From assembly GCA_903875575.1 (NCBI GenBank), contig CAIQWJ010000079.1, positions 1 to 64,000 of the forward strand: a stretch of 64,000 bases of DNA, given 5' to 3'. The position numbers and the translations under genes were made by a program. The stretch is from an uncultured Acidobacteriia bacterium (GTDB lineage: Bacteria > Acidobacteriota > Terriglobia > Bryobacterales > Bryobacteraceae). How positions within the stretch are numbered: the first letter of the stretch is position 1; each line of letters opens with the position of its first letter. Shown piece after piece: positions 1 through 8,741 of the stretch. Below the pieces are notes generated by a model. The model was not told where the DNA came from. It did no database searches and saw nothing but the letters and a program-made list of their open reading frames with translations.

Positions 1-32
1 CCCGTTCCTAATTACTTTTTCAACCCCTTGTT

Positions 33-158
33 TCAATTTGATTTGTAGGTTCGCGGATTTTTCCGATTCGCCCCCAAATTGAAAAACCGTTCGGCCTGGA
101 GTCCGTCGTGTCGGAGTTTTGCAAGTAGCTCACGATAACGGATTTTGAGAGTGTGCAA
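33..158 (-). other. Unrecognised short open frame (41 codons)
   Basis: A minus-strand frame starts at a TTG and contains the stretch KIRYRELLAKLRHDGLQ before stopping at 33-35. It lies where the toxin partner of the neighbouring Phd-type antitoxin would normally sit, but I do not see a PIN-domain or RelE-type start, and I recognise no family. It may be a remnant or chance; there is no ribosome-binding site that supports it. Confidence 0.15.
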
Positions 159-183
159 AGACTCAGTTGCTGTCGCTCATCTG

Positions 184-413
184 TCAAAACTCGCCGGAAA
201 GGAACTGGTCCGCGTCGATGGGATCATCCCAGCCTGGTTTGAGGTGAATCTTGCCGCGCATGGTGTCAAAGCGGACCTTGGAACGTCAAGCGGCGCCGGG
301 ACGAGTTGCGCCACTGGCCTGCCGTTGCGGGTTATGACAACACGATTGCCTTCCGATACCGAGCGCAACAGTTCGGAGAAGTGGTTCCTGGCATCGGCTA
401 CCGAGACGTCCAT
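184..413 (-). pseudogene. Phd/YefM-type antitoxin, frameshifted
   Basis: The first two thirds read as a normal antitoxin of the Phd/YefM family (MDVSVADARNHFSELL, then RVVITRNGRPVAQLVPAP), the DNA-binding half that also represses its own operon. Near base 280 the frame is lost. In the next frame the expected C-terminal toxin-binding tail is complete (TMRGKIHLKPGWDD then PIDADQFLSGEF, stop at 184-186). The span is 230 bases, one short of 77 codons, so a single-base deletion explains it. As read, the protein would keep its DNA-binding part but carry a wrong tail to 177. No toxin gene follows: the bases after the stop give ATG plus four codons and then TGA. The usual partner is a VapC/PIN ribonuclease, apparently lost. 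Confidence 0.8.
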
Positions 414-489
414 ACACTACCGTCATAGCCAGAATAAATGGCCACCGCAAAAGGCGGCCACTTGTTCTGGTGACCCTGCCAGTCGTTTC

Positions 490-1410
490 TCAGTTCTCCG
501 GAACGGCACTTTTAATCGCCGGACTTCTCCGTCTGCGGGCAACCATGGCGGCCACTCCGATCATCGCCAGCGCGATAGATGACGGCTCGGGGGTTGCCGC
601 GGCTCCCGTAATGAGCAGGGAACTGTCGTAGTTGCTCACAAAGGTTGTGTTGCCGTTCGTCGGATCAAGCCTGAGGATCTCACTGGTCTGTGCGTCAAAC
701 GCATATACGATGCCGTTCACATTGACCGCCGCGGAAAGGCCGTTCGCCGTGGCACCAATTCGCGTCGCGATTCCGGTCGCGGGGTTGATCCGGTAAAGCG
801 AGGGCGCAACCACGTTATTGATGGAAAAGGTTCCAAAGTTGATCTGGTTGGCATCGAAGGTGGCGAAAAGGTTCCCGCCCGCGGTGAACAGAGTTTCATC
901 GAAGGTATTCGTCGAGCCATCGGGATTCGTGGCCAGCAGATGATACGGGAGAGGTGAAATACCCGTGGCACCTTTCAGGGTTGCCTGACCGGTGGTTGGG
1001 TTCACGGTGTAGAGGTTGTTGTCGAGATCCGTAGCATAAAAGAAGCCGGCAAGTCCAACCAGAGAGTTGGCCGAATTGGGCCCACAGGGAGAAACCGGCG
1101 TGCTGCAATCACCTAACCCGGTGGCCCCAATGGTGGAGGCAGCGCCTATGGCGCGATTGATCGAGTCGAGATTGCCGCCGAAACCAAGCGTCAACAATGC
1201 ACCCCCGGAGCCTTGAGTCAGCCCCTGACTGCCCTCGGTTGCGCCGGGCCCAATCAGAGTAAAGGCCCCGCTGAACAGGTCGACAGTCCCGAATTGCGTG
1301 GCACCACTGTTGGTGTCCTGACTGACTACATAAACAATCGGGCCGGCGATTGCCGGAATGGCGGAGATGGCAAGTACGAGGGAAAGGAGTAGCTTTTTCG
1401 GGAGCGGCAT
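490..1410 (-). CDS. PEP-CTERM sorted secreted protein
   Basis: A 306-residue exported protein. It has a signal peptide (MPLPKKLLLSLVLAISAIPA) and a C-terminal sorting signal: ATPEPSS, a hydrophobic segment, then RRRR. This is the PEP-CTERM signal cut by an exosortase in the inner membrane. The middle consists of Gly/Thr/Asn-rich stretches such as LYTVNPTTGQATLKGATG and ILRLDPTNGNTTFVSN, resembling DUF4394-like beta-propeller repeats. The start at 1410 is chosen because AGAGG lies about 9 nt upstream and the signal peptide begins there; the frame stays open to 1494. No exosortase is in the window, so it must be encoded elsewhere. The function is unknown. It is divergent from the winged-helix regulator at 1521. 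Confidence 0.85.
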   Translation of the reverse strand: MPLPKKLLLSLVLAISAIPAIAGPIVYVVSQDTNSGATQFGTVDLFSGAFTLIGPGATEGSQGLTQGSGGALLTLGFGGNLDSINRAIGAASTIGATGLGDCSTPVSPCGPNSANSLVGLAGFFYATDLDNNLYTVNPTTGQATLKGATGISPLPYHLLATNPDGSTNTFDETLFTAGGNLFATFDANQINFGTFSINNVVAPSLYRINPATGIATRIGATANGLSAAVNVNGIVYAFDAQTSEILRLDPTNGNTTFVSNYDSSLLITGAAATPEPSSIALAMIGVAAMVARRRRSPAIKSAVPEN

Positions 1411-1520
1411 TTTTTGAAATTCCTCTGATGTAAGATTTTTGGTATGTACTTCTGGTGCCAGCTTGCCACTAGTCCTGCCGGAAAGTACTTTCAACGCTCT
1501 GAGAAATAGATAAGAAAACG

Positions 1521-3878
1521 ATGAGCGCGGCTAATTCGTTGAAAACACAAAACATTCACAGTTTCGGCGAATTCACCCTGAACACTGCGGAACGCACTCT
1601 TCAGCGTTCTGGCCAGCCACTTTCCATTGCGCCCAAAGCACTCGAAGTACTGATTGTGCTGGTGGAGAACCGGGGCAGGATCGTGGAAAAAGACGATCTG
1701 ATGAAAAAGGTCTGGCCGGGGACATTTGTAGAGGAGAACAATCTCGCTTTCAACGTGTCCGTCCTGCGCAGGCTCTTCGGCGAGAGCGGCGAATCGCCGA
1801 ATTTTATCGAGACGGTGCCAAAACGCGGGTATCGTTTCATCGGGGAGGTGGTGCCGATTTCCAGCGGGCAGCCCGCCCCGGCCGCGGCGGCAATGGACCC
1901 AATGCCGGACCCGATGCCGGGCACGACGACTGGCTCCCGACCAAACGGCTTGACGCGCCCCCGGGTTCTTCTCGTCGCGCTGGTGGCTGTTACCGTTGCC
2001 GGCGTCTTCGCGTACTCCAACCGCCGTCCGAGACACCTCACGGACAAAGACACAATTGTCCTCGCCGATTTCGTCAACAAAACCGGGGATCCCGTTTTTG
2101 ACGAAACACTTCGCCAGGGTTTGGCGATCCAACTGGAGCAGTCGCCGTTTCTTGGCCTTGTTCCCGACCAGCGAATCCAGCAGACGCTGCGTCTGATGCG
2201 GCAACCCGCCGAGGCGCGACTGACTTCCGGACTCGCCAGGGAGGTCTGCGAAAGGCTCGGGAGCACCGCCGTGGTGGAGGGAGCGATTGCGCCTCTGGGC
2301 AGTCGCTACGTCCTGAGCCTGACCGCCACGAATTGCGGCTCCGGTGGGATGATTGACCGCGAACTGGAGCAGGCCGCCGGAAAAGAGGAGATCCTGAAGG
2401 CGCTGACTCTGGTGGCCGCTCAGTTAAGAAAGCAAATCGGTGAATCGGCGGCGAGCATCGAGAAGCATGCAACACCGCTCGAGGAGGCCACCACGCCGTC
2501 ACTGGAGGCACTCCGGGCCTACAGCATGGCACTGAAGGTGTGGTCGTACAAGGGCCCGGGTGTTGCTTTACCGCTGCTTCAGCAGGCGATTGAAATTGAT
2601 CCCGGATTTGCCGTGGCACATGCAGCCCTCGGGCAAATGCACGGCGAACTTTTCGAGCCGGACCTTGCCGCAAAGAGCGCTGAGATTGCTTATCAACTGC
2701 GGGACCGGGTCAGCTACCCGGAGCGATTCTCCATCATGGTGCCCTATGAATGGAATTTGAAAGGGAATCTGGAGAATGCCCGGCGGACGGCCGAGGAGTG
2801 GGCCGAAATGTACCCCCGGGATCCGCGCCCCCGCGGGTATCTTTCGGCGTTTGATCAGTGGCTCGGCAAGTATGAGGAGTCAGTGGAAGACGGCAGGAAA
2901 GCTGTCGTGCTCGGCCCCGACTTTCCCCCGTCCTGGAATAATCTCGCCTGGGCCTATGTGCTGATGAACAAACTTCCGGAGGCCGAAGATACGCTGCGGC
3001 GAGCTTCCGAACGAAAAATCGAATTCCCCGAATTTCTGATCATGCGATACTACATCGCATTTTTGAAAAAAGATCAGGCCGGGATGGAGCGCGCCGCCAT
3101 TCTGGCAAAAGAAAATTCCGATGTTGCCGACTGGGCATGGCACGAGGAGTCCGTGATTCTGGCACATTCGGGTCAACTGGAGGATGCCAGGGCCAGATCG
3201 CGCCAGGCAATCAGGCTCGCGGGCGAGGATAGTCACAAGCGTGACCACGCGGGGATGTACGAAGCCGAAGCCGCAGTGCGGGAGGCTTTTTTCGGGAATA
3301 CCAGAGAAGCCAGACTCCTGGCAAATGCGGCCCTGAAGCTTTCCGATGCCCGGGATGTGAAATGGGGCGCGGCGTTTGCCTTCGCTCTCTCGGGTGATTT
3401 TTCGCGATCCAATGCGCTGGCTCGTGACCTGCAGGAGCGGTTCAACGACGATACGGCTGTCCGGTTTACCTATTTGCCGGTACTTGGCGCGCTTGCTGCA
3501 CTGAAGAACGGCGATTCGTCGAAGGCTCTCGAACTGCTGCAAACAGCCGCTCCATTTGATTTGGCAGTTCCGGGAAGCTGGTCGGGGTTCTACGGAAATC
3601 TCTACCCGGTCTACGTGCGCGGTCAGGCGTATCTTGCCGCACATCGCGACGCTGAAGCCGCCGCCGAATTCCAGAAGATTCTCGACAAACCGGGCACCGT
3701 GTTTGCCGATCCCGTGGGGCCGGTGGCACGCCTTCAGCTTGGGAAAGCGCTCCTGGCATCAGGGGAGAAGGGCAAAGCAAAGGCGGCGTTTCAGGATTTG
3801 CTGACGCTCTGGGACCGCGCGGATGCAGACATGCCGATTCTGAAACAAGTACGGGCGGAGTTCAATGGTATCCCATGA
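1521..3878 (+). CDS. Winged-helix (CadC/OmpR-type) membrane regulator with TPR repeats
   Basis: A 785-residue protein. Residues 15-110 form a Trans_reg_C winged helix (GEFTLNTAERTLQRSGQPL, then PKALEVLIVLVENRGRIV, VKRGYRFIGEV-type end). A Pro/Met-rich linker leads to one transmembrane helix at about 148-165 (VLLVALVAVTVAGVFAY). The remainder lies outside the cytoplasm and contains a FlgO/TolB-like segment (IVLADFVNKTGDPVFDETL) and TPR repeats from about 340 to the end. This is the architecture of one-component transcription factors that sense outside and bind DNA from the membrane, very common in Acidobacteriota. There is no receiver domain. Its targets are unknown; the divergent PEP-CTERM gene is the obvious candidate from position only. 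Confidence 0.9.
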   Translation: MSAANSLKTQNIHSFGEFTLNTAERTLQRSGQPLSIAPKALEVLIVLVENRGRIVEKDDLMKKVWPGTFVEENNLAFNVSVLRRLFGESGESPNFIETVPKRGYRFIGEVVPISSGQPAPAAAAMDPMPDPMPGTTTGSRPNGLTRPRVLLVALVAVTVAGVFAYSNRRPRHLTDKDTIVLADFVNKTGDPVFDETLRQGLAIQLEQSPFLGLVPDQRIQQTLRLMRQPAEARLTSGLAREVCERLGSTAVVEGAIAPLGSRYVLSLTATNCGSGGMIDRELEQAAGKEEILKALTLVAAQLRKQIGESAASIEKHATPLEEATTPSLEALRAYSMALKVWSYKGPGVALPLLQQAIEIDPGFAVAHAALGQMHGELFEPDLAAKSAEIAYQLRDRVSYPERFSIMVPYEWNLKGNLENARRTAEEWAEMYPRDPRPRGYLSAFDQWLGKYEESVEDGRKAVVLGPDFPPSWNNLAWAYVLMNKLPEAEDTLRRASERKIEFPEFLIMRYYIAFLKKDQAGMERAAILAKENSDVADWAWHEESVILAHSGQLEDARARSRQAIRLAGEDSHKRDHAGMYEAEAAVREAFFGNTREARLLANAALKLSDARDVKWGAAFAFALSGDFSRSNALARDLQERFNDDTAVRFTYLPVLGALAALKNGDSSKALELLQTAAPFDLAVPGSWSGFYGNLYPVYVRGQAYLAAHRDAEAAAEFQKILDKPGTVFADPVGPVARLQLGKALLASGEKGKAKAAFQDLLTLWDRADADMPILKQVRAEFNGIP

Positions 3879-3926
3879 GATCACTGGACGTGTATTCCGC
3901 GACAGGCGAACGCTAATGAGCTTTGG

Positions 3927-6044
3927 TCAGTCGTGCGCTCCGGCGTGATTTGGTGGCACGATGTGAAACCCGGCAACCCGCGAGTTCGACAGGTATAAAT
4001 TCCTTATCTTTTTCGGTGCCAGTGTGTCCGCTACCAGAAACTGGACAATATAGTTGCCCGGTGCAATATCCGGAGGCAAGCGGAATCTGCCTTTCAGCGG
4101 CACGCGCCAGCCGGGTCCCTTCAGGGACTGCGGTATCGCCTCCCCCAGAAATATCGGCGCGAACGTCGTCTCGCTGGCCACGCTAATCCTCAGGGTCAGC
4201 TTCGGATCCCGAGTGCTCTTGTCCAACTGCACGCCGTACGCGGTCATGTCGTAAGCCACTTCTTCTCCCGGCACAAACTCCGGATCCACGCTCAAGGCGG
4301 CTGGGGCGGAGACGCTTCGCAAAATCGGACTCGACATCGTCACGTAACCGTCCCGATTGAATTCGGGAACCGGCGCGAGGGTGTAAGCCGTTCCTATCCG
4401 TCCGCTGGCCGCGTCGCGAACGGCGGCGCGCACAAAGAACCCACCGGCTGCGCTCGGATCCAATTCGATCACACATTGCGCCGGTGTGCGCTCGTCCTGG
4501 GCCGCGTCGATATTGCAATTGTGCGTCGCGGTGCCCTCGGGGTGAAGGCTGTTTCCATACCAGGCCGCCGTCGCCTCCACAGTCGCCTTGCGTGTGCCGT
4601 CGGACTGAGGGGACCAGGTGAGGTCGCGGGAATCCATCGAGAGAACCAGGTCGATGATCGGGCGCAAGCCCTTCGGCCCCTCGTCCGCACGGTCGAATGA
4701 CATCGCACGCAAGCCGATTGACGTGCCGTGAAGAGGTTTCTCCAGAGCCTCCGCCAGTTGAGCCGATGCGGGCAGCGATATTGGGGGCGTTTCCGAGGGA
4801 GTGTCATAGTACCCGCTACGCCATTGCGCGGTTACGCCGGGACGCCGGACCTTGAGATCGATCTTGTGAAATGCGAAGGAAGGGGCTTCGGGCCGGTAGG
4901 AAATCAGATAGACGCTGGAACCCTGAACGCCACTCACAAGGTTTTCTTCGTACTTGCGAAGCACGCCGAAACGGTCATACGGAGTGCCCAATTGAGCGTC
5001 CGCGATGATTTCCCGGGTGCTCTTACCCGCCTTTGGGTCTGGCAGTTCGAGGAAAGACCCGCCGGTATCGGTCGCAAGGTGCGCAAATCTTTGCATCGCG
5101 AGGACAAAAGCGTTGTAATTGGCCACATCCCGCACGTACAGGGGGTCGGTCGGCATGAGTTGCCCATTGCTGGAAACAGACGGGGAAGGATCGGATTTGT
5201 GGGGTGTTGGCGTGAGGCTCAGAAGGTGTATGGAAACCCCGGCACGATTCGCCCGCGAAGTCAGTTCCTGAATGATCGAAGCCTCCCGTTCTGAATGGAC
5301 GGTCCCCGACGAGAACACCAGCAGGTCCTTGTGGCCAGGAATTCCGCTGAGGGCATCGAGGGCCTGCGAAATCAAGTTGTAGAAGTAGGATGGGACGTCA
5401 ATACGGAAGCCTCGCGAGTAATACCCGTCACCCGGCGGAGCTACGTCCGCTGCCTTGCTGAATCGGTGCTGGAGCGCGACCTGAATCGAAGCCTCCGGTG
5501 AGTGAGCTGCGCAGAATGCCTGGAGGCGGCCCGGAAGCGGAATCCTGGCGAGGCCTTCGCGAATCGTCGTTCGGTCGCTGCTCGGTTCTTCGAGTTTCCC
5601 GGTGCCCTCATTGGTGGATAGAATCGTGATCTTGTCTTCCCTGTGAGCGGGAAAGGCAACCAGGTCAGCCAGAAAGCCGGCCACGGCGCGCTCCGTTCGA
5701 AGGTAGGGGACGCCCCAAAAAGGGGCGGGCTCCCGAGGGTCGTTACGAAGCCCGTCCTCACGCCAAAGATTTGCATTACCGCAGGCATCCACCAGGAACA
5801 TTGTCGTGCGGTTGCTCTGCAGCGTGATCGCTTCTATCTGCCGCGGCTTTCCGTCTTCATAAAGTTCAAAGTCCGCAGCCGTCAGGTCGGATACAGGATG
5901 TCCGTTCTCGCGGACTATCGCGTCCACCTGGACGAGGTTAGCCGTGGCCTGAAAATAGGTCTCCGGCGCTGTGGCCGATTGCGCCAAGGCAAGGATTTGC
6001 CCGAACAGGATCGCCGGGCACAAAGCCGTTCGGGTGCGTCTCAT
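3927..6044 (-). CDS. VWFA-related domain protein, acidobacterial type
   Basis: A 705-residue exported protein. After a signal peptide (MRRTRTALCPAILFGQILAL) comes a segment typical of the acidobacterial VWFA-related family (ANLVQVDAIVRENGHPVSDL, then DFELYEDGKPRQIE). A von Willebrand A-like region follows, with FLVDACGNAN in place of a canonical DxSxS metal site and KDLLVFSSG further on. The C-terminal third is beta-rich. The metal-ion site looks weak, so adhesion by a classical MIDAS is doubtful. The ATG at 6044 is preferred because the signal peptide begins there; an upstream TTG at 6083 would add 13 residues. Its role is unknown beyond being extracytoplasmic. It converges on the winged-helix gene at 3878. 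Confidence 0.8.
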   Translation of the reverse strand: MRRTRTALCPAILFGQILALAQSATAPETYFQATANLVQVDAIVRENGHPVSDLTAADFELYEDGKPRQIEAITLQSNRTTMFLVDACGNANLWREDGLRNDPREPAPFWGVPYLRTERAVAGFLADLVAFPAHREDKITILSTNEGTGKLEEPSSDRTTIREGLARIPLPGRLQAFCAAHSPEASIQVALQHRFSKAADVAPPGDGYYSRGFRIDVPSYFYNLISQALDALSGIPGHKDLLVFSSGTVHSEREASIIQELTSRANRAGVSIHLLSLTPTPHKSDPSPSVSSNGQLMPTDPLYVRDVANYNAFVLAMQRFAHLATDTGGSFLELPDPKAGKSTREIIADAQLGTPYDRFGVLRKYEENLVSGVQGSSVYLISYRPEAPSFAFHKIDLKVRRPGVTAQWRSGYYDTPSETPPISLPASAQLAEALEKPLHGTSIGLRAMSFDRADEGPKGLRPIIDLVLSMDSRDLTWSPQSDGTRKATVEATAAWYGNSLHPEGTATHNCNIDAAQDERTPAQCVIELDPSAAGGFFVRAAVRDAASGRIGTAYTLAPVPEFNRDGYVTMSSPILRSVSAPAALSVDPEFVPGEEVAYDMTAYGVQLDKSTRDPKLTLRISVASETTFAPIFLGEAIPQSLKGPGWRVPLKGRFRLPPDIAPGNYIVQFLVADTLAPKKIRNLYLSNSRVAGFHIVPPNHAGAHD

Positions 6045-6251
6045 GAGTAAGCCCAGTATGCTCGCAACACAGGGCGGGTTCAAGCCATTGACGGGGCGAA
6101 AATGTCAGATTCCTTACGCACCAAAGGGCGCAGGAAAACCGTGGTTGGTTGTTTTGCTGCTTCGGTGGTGGATCTCAGCCACCTTTGCCGCGTGGGAGAT
6201 CTTTTGTTTTCAGTGGGTTCGGGTTGGCACCGGAATTGCCACTGGAAGGCT

Positions 6252-6515
6252 ATGGGCTCCGTGATCACGTTGTTCGTGGGAACTTTTGGGTTGCTGTGCA
6301 TCTGCGTCGGCTACCAGTTGTTTTGCGAATTGCCGACAGGACGGCGAAGCCGGATGGCTGTGGTGGCACTCAACCTGGTCCCCGGGGCGTTGCTGGCACT
6401 GTTTGGCACCGGAGTTCTGACCGCTGAAGCTGTCACGTTGCTGCGGCCGCATCATAGCTTTGCCGGGAAGCCTTCACGCGAGAGCACGGTTTTGCCCTTG
6501 CGCTCTACACGATAG
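6252..6515 (+). CDS. Small two-helix membrane protein
   Basis: An 87-residue frame with GGAAGG just before its ATG. It has two hydrophobic helices (VITLFVGTFGLLCICVGY and AVVALNLVPGALLALFGTG) joined by a short basic loop (PTGRRSR). The last 64 bases overlap the end of the convergent protease-like gene, and the translated tail there looks unconstrained (SRESTVLPLRSTR). I recognise the general type, a short acidobacterial membrane protein with GALLALFG, but no function. An open frame continues upstream to 6102 with no protein-like content, hence the choice of start. Confidence 0.45.
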   Translation: MGSVITLFVGTFGLLCICVGYQLFCELPTGRRSRMAVVALNLVPGALLALFGTGVLTAEAVTLLRPHHSFAGKPSRESTVLPLRSTR

Positions 6516-7738
6516 TAGCCGTCTTCGGATTTGCCCGAAATGAAAAGCGGGCCTTGTTCCCCGCCTTCCTGGCTTTTCCACTTCTTCTCCAGAACCTTTT
6601 GATACGCGTTCACGAAGGCCGTGGCTGCGTCTTCGCTGGCCCAATCGGTGGCGAAGACGAGCGCGGTGGAGTGGTCCTTCTTGTTGTCGTCAATACGATA
6701 GCGGCCACCGTTGAATTCGGGTGCCAGTCCCAGCGAGGTAGAGGAGGTGGTGTACTGGCGGAGGAGCACCTGCATGTCTTCTTCGCCGAAGATGCCTTCC
6801 ACGTGCGCCTTCATGCCGGGGGCGGGTTTCGGAAGTTCGGGGGCGACCGGCGCGGTCCCTGCAATGTAGCGGTCCGGGTGCAGAATCTGTGAGCTCGAAA
6901 CCGGCGGCTTGCTGAAGAGGAGCGCGAAGGCCGATTTGCGGTTGCTCGGTTCGGCTTTCAGGAAGATGGCCTGCTGAAAGCTTTGCCCTTCCGAATACGG
7001 GAACAGCATGGTGGCACGCAGGTAGAGCGGAGCTTTGCTGAAAACGGGATATTGGGGGTCGTCCGGGTCAAGTTCGGGGCGGATGAATTCGCGGGCCGTT
7101 TCGGGGTCACTCAGGGTCTTGCCAGCCTGACGGGCGGCGAATTCGACGGTGAGCCAGGAGGCCTGGCCTTCCACAACAGCCTGCCGGGCGAGAGATTGTT
7201 CGGCGTCGGCAGGTTCTTTGTTCAGGTACTTCTCAATGTTGTAATTCTGGTCGGCGAGGGCGTGGGCGAGTTCGTGGACCAGAGCTTCGTCGCGCATGCT
7301 GGTGGCGGCCCATTCGGAGATGAAGAGCTTCTTCTGGTGGAAGTCGTAGAACGCGGCGGCCTGCTCGGTAAGGAGGTCGATAGTGGTCTGGCGGAGGTCG
7401 AAATCGGCGGGGGCGAAGCCGAGTTTCTTCATGCTGAGTTCTTCGGCCTGGATGTCTTTGACGCGGACCGAGTGCTTGATCTGGTTCCTGATATAGGCGT
7501 TGATCTGGTCGCGGGTCAGCATCTGGAACGGCAACTGGCGGCGGACCTGAAAGCCGGTGATTTCGGAAAGCTGGCGGAGGACGGAATTGATTTCCGAGGC
7601 GTCCGGGACTTTGCCCGGAGGGGGAGAAGCCGGGCTCTCCTGGGCGGAGGCTGTGGCGATGGCAAGCAGGAGCAGGGCGAATCCGCGAAGCCACTGCTTC
7701 CCTGCCCCCGCGCTTCCTGCCCGAACCGTGCGACCCAT
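6452..7738 (-). CDS. Exported HExxH metalloprotease-like protein
   Basis: A 428-residue protein with a signal peptide (hydrophobic GFALLLLAIATASA) and a zinc-protease motif HELAHALADQ at about residues 156-165. A glutamate in VVEGQASWL some 35 residues later could be the third metal ligand, as in gluzincin-like enzymes. The segment before it (TEQAAAFYDFHQKKLFIS) is typical of a widespread acidobacterial family of unknown role. No substrate is suggested by the neighbours. It is read as single-domain and soluble in the periplasm. Overlap with the small membrane gene at 6515 is tail to tail. Confidence 0.75.
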   Translation of the reverse strand: MGRTVRAGSAGAGKQWLRGFALLLLAIATASAQESPASPPPGKVPDASEINSVLRQLSEITGFQVRRQLPFQMLTRDQINAYIRNQIKHSVRVKDIQAEELSMKKLGFAPADFDLRQTTIDLLTEQAAAFYDFHQKKLFISEWAATSMRDEALVHELAHALADQNYNIEKYLNKEPADAEQSLARQAVVEGQASWLTVEFAARQAGKTLSDPETAREFIRPELDPDDPQYPVFSKAPLYLRATMLFPYSEGQSFQQAIFLKAEPSNRKSAFALLFSKPPVSSSQILHPDRYIAGTAPVAPELPKPAPGMKAHVEGIFGEEDMQVLLRQYTTSSTSLGLAPEFNGGRYRIDDNKKDHSTALVFATDWASEDAATAFVNAYQKVLEKKWKSQEGGEQGPLFISGKSEDGYYRVERKGKTVLSREGFPAKL

Positions 7739-7816
7739 ACCCTATGGTATCGGGGCCAGTGGCACGCGCTACAATAGTGAAGTTCAGCAGCACCATCAGA
7801 AAGAGAGAAATTCCCC

Positions 7817-7948
7817 TTGGCCGAAAAGCAACTTTACAAAGCAGAGAATCTGGGTAGCGGTACGTTCGTGATCACCAAGCCGAAGCGCACCAAGTCGAAG
7901 ACGCGGCAATCGCGCCTGAAGAACGTAACGCGCGGCAGCCGGAAGTAG
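7817..7948 (+). CDS. Candidate small basic protein (43 aa)
   Basis: A short frame with a TTG start, preceded by AAGAGAGAAA about 6 nt upstream. The product (MAEKQLYKAENLGSGTFVIT, then KPKRTKSKTRQSRLK and NVTRGSRK) is strongly basic in its C-terminal half, like small nucleic-acid-binding or ribosome-associated proteins. A TACAAT hexamer at 7770-7775 could be a -10 box, with no good -35. I do not recognise the family. The smooth amphipathic-then-basic composition and the ribosome-binding site are the only support. Confidence 0.4.
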   Translation: MAEKQLYKAENLGSGTFVITKPKRTKSKTRQSRLKNVTRGSRK

Positions 7949-8102
7949 TTTTTCCGCCCGCTCCGATTTGCCGGGAGAACCGAATCGTTGCGGACCAACT
8001 CCCGATGACGCCGGAGTTCCGGCAACCGGTTCCACATTTTCGTATCAGACCGGATGAATTTCGGGGTCCAGGCAATCCTTAGACAATAGGAGTCCAAAGA
8101 TT

Positions 8103-8636
8103 ATGAAATTCATCCGTATGTTCACGGTTGCCGTACCGCTGGCAATCGCCCTCATGTCCCCCGCCCTGCGCGCGGCGGACGTTCCGACTGAAGGCAGCGT
8201 CGCACCCGACTTTACGCTCAGCTCCCAGGAGGGCAAGCAGGTCAGCCTGAAGGATTTCAAGGGCCAGTGGGTGGTCCTCTATTTCTACCCGAAGGACATG
8301 ACGCAGGGCTGCACCATTGAGGCGCACAACTTCCAGGCCGACCAGGATAAGTACACAGCGAAGAAAGCGGCTATTGTCGGAGTGAGCGTGGATTCGGTGG
8401 ATTCGCACGTGCAGTTTTGCACGAAAGAGAATCTGACGTTCAAGCTGCTGGCAGATCCGACGCACGGCGTGGTGGATAAGTACGGGTCATTGCATCAGAT
8501 GGGCCAGAATGTGGTGGCCAATCGCAACACGTTTCTCATCGACCCGAAGGGCGTGATCCGCAAGGTTTACGTCGATGTAAAGCCGAACCCGCACAGCGCG
8601 GAAGTGCTGGCGGCGCTCGACACACTTCAGAAATAG
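8103..8636 (+). CDS. bcp: Exported PrxQ/Bcp-type peroxiredoxin
   Basis: A 177-residue thiol peroxidase with a cleavable signal peptide (ending SPALRA), so it works outside the cytoplasm. The AhpC-TSA fold is clear: VAPDFTLSSQEGKQVSLKDF, YFYPKDMTQGCTIEA (peroxidatic Cys70) and NTFLIDPKGVIRKVY. The common PrxQ resolving cysteine five residues on is absent (EAH instead of EAC). A second cysteine, Cys106 in VQFCTKENL, lies 36 residues after the first, which is the spacing of the C47/C83-type PrxQ subgroup. AGGAG sits about 11 nt upstream of the ATG. The gene is monocistronic and ends 10 bp before a strong hairpin. Confidence 0.92.
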   Translation: MKFIRMFTVAVPLAIALMSPALRAADVPTEGSVAPDFTLSSQEGKQVSLKDFKGQWVVLYFYPKDMTQGCTIEAHNFQADQDKYTAKKAAIVGVSVDSVDSHVQFCTKENLTFKLLADPTHGVVDKYGSLHQMGQNVVANRNTFLIDPKGVIRKVYVDVKPNPHSAEVLAALDTLQK

Positions 8637-8645
8637 TCATCCGGC

Positions 8646-8683
8646 GGGCAAGCTCGAACACGAAGGCGTGTTCGAGCTTGCCC
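8646..8683 (+). terminator. Perfect 17-bp hairpin after the peroxiredoxin gene
   Basis: GGGCAAGCTCGAACACG at 8646-8662 is exactly complementary to 8667-8683 across a 4-nt loop (AAGG). It begins 10 nt after the bcp stop codon, and T-rich bases follow only weakly (GTTCGTATTTCC). It most likely ends bcp transcription or stabilises its mRNA 3' end. Confidence 0.7.
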
Positions 8684-8741
8684 GTTCGTATTTCCGGACC
8701 TGCTGGTTCGCTGGACGGGGAGAAGTGGCGGATAATAGAGC

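Noticed and set aside
6983-7777. Open plus-strand frame of 264 codons
   Set aside because: Opposite the HExxH protease-like gene; very Gly/Val/Glu-rich and without motifs, unlike the minus-strand product with signal peptide and zinc site.
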